29,580 bases of DNA, from IMG/VR virus record IMGVR_UViG_3300021964_000345, positions 1 to 29,580 of that record. The stretch is one strand, 5' to 3'. The position numbers and the translations under genes were made by a program. This document shows positions 27,832-29,580 of this stretch, in pieces. The stretch comes from a virus. The notes beneath the pieces are model-generated. The model did not search any database. It worked only from the letters and a program-made list of their open reading frames with translations, and was not told where the DNA came from. Positions within the stretch are counted from its first letter, which is position 1. Each line of letters opens with the position of its first letter.

Positions 27832-28039
27832 GTATATAACTGGTTATATGAGTGTCTTTGAAGAAAGACTCAGAGATCAAAAAGTGCGTCTTAATGAAGA
27901 GCTTCAAAGAGCTAAATCTGATAGAAGAAAAGAATGGCTTAGAGAAGAAATTGGTTACGCAAAAAAACTTAGAGACCTTCTTAAAAAGATGAAAAAGAAA
28001 GCAACTTGTCCTCATTGTGGTGGGGAGATTGATGGCTAA
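27824..28039 (+). CDS. Coiled-coil protein with C-terminal CPHC
   Basis: 71 residues if started at TTG 27824, which has GGAG 9 nt upstream; ATG 27848 would remove eight residues. A charged helix (EERLRDQKVRLNEELQRAK to LKKMKKK) is followed by CPHCGGEIDG, half a zinc finger that could complete a site in a dimer. The coiled coil also favours dimerisation. Its stop TAA (28037-28039) overlaps the next ATG. Confidence 0.65.
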   Translation: MAEYITGYMSVFEERLRDQKVRLNEELQRAKSDRRKEWLREEIGYAKKLRDLLKKMKKKATCPHCGGEIDG

Positions 28040-28470
28040 TGTATAGAATAACAGGATATTTCAAAAACACTAAAATAGTACAATCATTTTATGATAGGTG
28101 TGATGCTATAGAGTTTAAAGATATTATTGATGCTAATTATCCTGTTAAAGTAACTTTTGAAAAAGGAGTATATCCAGTGAGAACACTTATAATTAGTAAT
28201 TGGAATGTAATTATGAATCATAATGCAAATCCACTTAGACACATCCCAGACTTACAGACAAGGCACGTAGTCATGCAGTTTCTTGCATGGATGTGGTGTA
28301 TTATCTTTTCTATGAGTATTGGATCAATTACGGTCTTCGGTGTAAGTGCAGTTGCCCATGCTTTGTTAATAGCAGGCATTGTTGTTACTGTTGGCACTTT
28401 TGAAACTGCTAAGAGACGCCCTCAATACTTTGGCGGTCTTGGTCGTGGTAATGGCGGTGAGCATGAATAA
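28039..28470 (+). CDS. Two-span membrane protein with soluble N-terminal domain
   Basis: 143 residues in two parts. Residues 1-50 (MYRITGYFKNTKIVQSFYDR) form a small alpha/beta domain that looks like a separate unit. Residues 78-115 hold two hydrophobic segments (VVMQFLAWMWCIIFSMSIG, HALLIAGIVVTVGTF), and a Gly-rich basic tail follows. A second in-frame ATG at 28213 precedes the membrane part, so an alternative short form is possible. Function unknown. Confidence 0.65.
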   Translation: MYRITGYFKNTKIVQSFYDRCDAIEFKDIIDANYPVKVTFEKGVYPVRTLIISNWNVIMNHNANPLRHIPDLQTRHVVMQFLAWMWCIIFSMSIGSITVFGVSAVAHALLIAGIVVTVGTFETAKRRPQYFGGLGRGNGGEHE

Positions 28471-28609
28471 GATTCTTAAAAGATTAGGGTTAAAAGATGA
28501 TTATGGATATTGTGACACTAGTATAGTTGGTTTTATAGTACTATGGTCTTTGTTTGGATATGGTTTTTATCTGACGATCGTAGCTGTACTTGGAAGATTC
28601 TTTGCGTAG
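28463..28609 (+). CDS. 48-residue membrane protein
   Basis: 48 residues from ATG 28463: MNKILKRLGLKDDYGYC, then a single hydrophobic segment, SIVGFIVLWSLFGYGFYLTI. It begins inside the end of the previous gene and ends at a TAG that overlaps a TTG-started gene at 28602. A small inner-membrane protein, unidentified. Confidence 0.55.
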   Translation: MNKILKRLGLKDDYGYCDTSIVGFIVLWSLFGYGFYLTIVAVLGRFFA

Positions 28610-28769
28610 AGCTTGGAATATATGGTGTAAAACTATAGGTAGTAAAATAACAGATGATAATCGTGAAAACGATATTGCTGCTATCATTCGCACTGTATGG
28701 GTTATTACTCATATGGTTGCTTGTTTCTTCATAATTATTCACAATGGTATAAAGATAGGGTGGTTTTAA
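28602..28769 (+). CDS. 55-residue conserved membrane protein with TTG start
   Basis: 55 residues starting at TTG 28602: RRAWNIWCKTIGSK, DDNREND, then IAAIIRTVWVITHMVACFFI as a membrane segment. The WNIW-x(8)-DDNRE-x(2)-IAAIIRT layout is one I recall from T4-like marine phages. GGAAG lies 6-9 nt before the TTG; no ATG is available before the membrane segment. Its stop TAA overlaps the next ATG at 28769. The gene is easily missed because of its start codon. Confidence 0.68.
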   Translation: MRRAWNIWCKTIGSKITDDNRENDIAAIIRTVWVITHMVACFFIIIHNGIKIGWF

Positions 28770-28972
28770 TGGCTAAAAAAGACTTTGGAAATGTAGTAGG
28801 AAAGTGTGAGATATGCACTATCAATTTATGGGATGCGTCAGGTGGAGAGCCTGCTATCTGGCCTTGTAATGTTCCTAAATGTCCTTATGAAAAGGCAGAG
28901 GAACAACACAATCATCTTACTATTAGACATGGTGGCGAAATGGGGTCTGGCCTTGGTCAGATAGAGTTTTAA
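28769..28972 (+). CDS. Small Cys-rich protein, likely zinc-binding
   Basis: 67 residues: MAKKDFGNVVGKCEICTINL, then PAIWPCNVPKCPYEKAEEQ. CEIC and CNVPKC give two Cys pairs suitable for a zinc site. The His-rich tail (QHNHLTIRHGG) could add ligands. It starts in a TAATGG overlap and ends in a TAATG overlap with the next gene. Function unknown. Confidence 0.65.
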   Translation: MAKKDFGNVVGKCEICTINLWDASGGEPAIWPCNVPKCPYEKAEEQHNHLTIRHGGEMGSGLGQIEF

Positions 28973-29202
28973 TGTTGACGAATGAAACAGAAGCAGAAAG
29001 ATACAGAAAACAGATGGTAGAACAAGCAGAACATATTGAAGGCTTAAAACGTGAGATTGCAGAACTGACACAAGCATCTTATGCGACTATTGCAAAGATG
29101 AAAGAGGTTTGTGATGAGCGTGATAACCTAAAGATACAAGTAGAAAATTTAAAAGCACAACTCAATATCCAACGCTATTGGGAAGATGATAAAACAGCTT
29201 GA
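28972..29202 (+). CDS. 76-residue coiled-coil protein
   Basis: 76 residues, almost entirely charged helix with heptad-like Leu/Ile spacing (AEHIEGLKREIAELTQ, DERDNLKIQVENLKAQL). Probably a dimeric coiled coil; no domain is recognised. The ATG is in a TAATG overlap with the previous gene. It ends 3 nt before the consensus promoter at 29199; the TTGA of the -35 lies in its last codons. Confidence 0.62.
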   Translation: MLTNETEAERYRKQMVEQAEHIEGLKREIAELTQASYATIAKMKEVCDERDNLKIQVENLKAQLNIQRYWEDDKTA

Positions 29203-29227
29203 CACATTAATTTGATTATTCTATAAT
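29199..29227 (+). promoter_or_regulatory. Perfect consensus sigma70 promoter, leaderless
   Basis: TTGACA at 29199-29204 and TATAAT at 29222-29227 with a 17-nt spacer: exact consensus. The expected transcription start is near 29234, 2 nt before the ATG at 29236, with no SD site. It is the strongest promoter in the window by sequence. Confidence 0.85.
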
Positions 29228-29235
29228 CTGTTATT

Positions 29236-29580
29236 ATGTTAAATTCGTATTGGGAGTATGCAGGTACTCGGTACAAACATAAGTTTAAAGCAATTGAAGC
29301 ATCACACGGAGATATCCATAATATTACTTTCAATATGTATGAAAGTGATGCTTTTCATGACTATGACTGGTCTATCGAACCTGCACATTCATTTAAATCT
29401 TTAATGCTTACCAGAGCCTTACAATTAAGGGACGATTACTCGTACCTTAAATTTTGTTATAGTGGAGGTGCAGATAGTACTTCCATTTTAAATGTATTTT
29501 TAGCTAATAATATATTTATTGATGAGATAATTGTATGGAGATTTGGAAACAATCTAAGTAATTATGAAGTTGACGAATAC
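29236..29580 (+). CDS. PP-loop ATPase (asparagine synthase/ATP-pyrophosphatase type), 3' end outside window
   Basis: At least 115 residues, open to the window edge. FCYSGGADSTSIL, near residues 76-88, is the PP-loop SGGxDS motif of N-type ATP pyrophosphatases, which adenylate a carboxylate or carbonyl (asparagine synthase C domain, ExsB/QueC, NAD synthase). The preceding WSIEPAHSFKSLM region is as in phage asparagine-synthase-like proteins without the glutaminase domain. It starts at ATG 29236, which has no SD and is placed 8 nt after a perfect -10 element, so the mRNA is probably leaderless. The substrate cannot be assigned. Confidence 0.8.
   Translation, partial: MLNSYWEYAGTRYKHKFKAIEASHGDIHNITFNMYESDAFHDYDWSIEPAHSFKSLMLTRALQLRDDYSYLKFCYSGGADSTSILNVFLANNIFIDEIIVWRFGNNLSNYEVDEY

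Noticed and set aside
27674-28015. A 113-residue reading frame on the - strand.
   Set aside because: It is antisense to the acidic tail of the Api92-like gene and the coiled-coil gene, with Phe/Leu-rich low-complexity sequence and no SD.

Overview
The window reads as part of the genome of a large, AT-rich tailed bacteriophage, most likely a marine T4-like myovirus of the cyanophage/pelagiphage type. Evidence: nearly every gene is on the + strand, genes are packed with TAATG or ATGA stop/start overlaps, many products are under 100 residues, and the gene mix (UvdE-type endonuclease, Hsp20, bL33-like protein, tRNAs, small conserved marine-phage proteins) is typical of such phages. No structural, terminase or replisome gene is visible, so this is an accessory region. 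The host is not determined. A marine alphaproteobacterium would fit the composition and the DUF1127/DUF3563-like micro-proteins, but this is inference.

Layout. 1-967: 3' part of a UV-damage endonuclease. 984-2775: a consensus promoter drives a chain of very small, mostly basic, translationally coupled proteins, starting with an apparently leaderless gene. 2786-7675: first carbohydrate block (SDR epimerase, two GT-B-like proteins with an ET...TEK motif, APH-like kinase, 2OG oxygenase fused to a sporadic-carbohydrate-cluster domain). 7638-13313: lipase, zinc-ribbon protein, Fpg-type glycosylase, ATP-grasp protein, UDP-sugar dehydrogenase-like protein, possible Cys-His-Asp protein, SprT-like protease. 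13297-18785: second carbohydrate block (third and fourth TEK paralogs, radical SAM protein, SGNH hydrolase, cytidylyltransferase-cupin fusion), plus a SleB-type cell-wall hydrolase whose signal peptide is encoded inside the preceding gene. 18834-20096: Hsp20, a run of micro-proteins and a mini beta-barrel. 20204-21032: translation cassette with tRNA-Trp, tRNA-Gly, tRNA-Glu and a bL33 homolog. 21041-24113: small conserved proteins, a second SGNH-like protein and a mini aminotransferase-like protein. 24181-27013: MutH/Sau3AI-like nuclease, adenine methyltransferase and DExH helicase in one operon. 27014-27258: gene-free stretch with two promoters and a candidate structured RNA. 27259-29580: small proteins, then a PP-loop ATPase gene cut by the window edge behind a perfect consensus promoter.

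Working together: the sugar genes could make and attach an unusual glycan, either on the virion or on the host surface. The tRNAs and bL33 may tune translation late in infection. The nuclease-methyltransferase-helicase operon looks like a phage-borne restriction, self-versus-host discrimination or mismatch-processing system. The strongest leads are that operon, the overprinted signal peptide, the two leaderless promoters, the bL33 gene, the SD-sequestering hairpins and the four-member TEK family.
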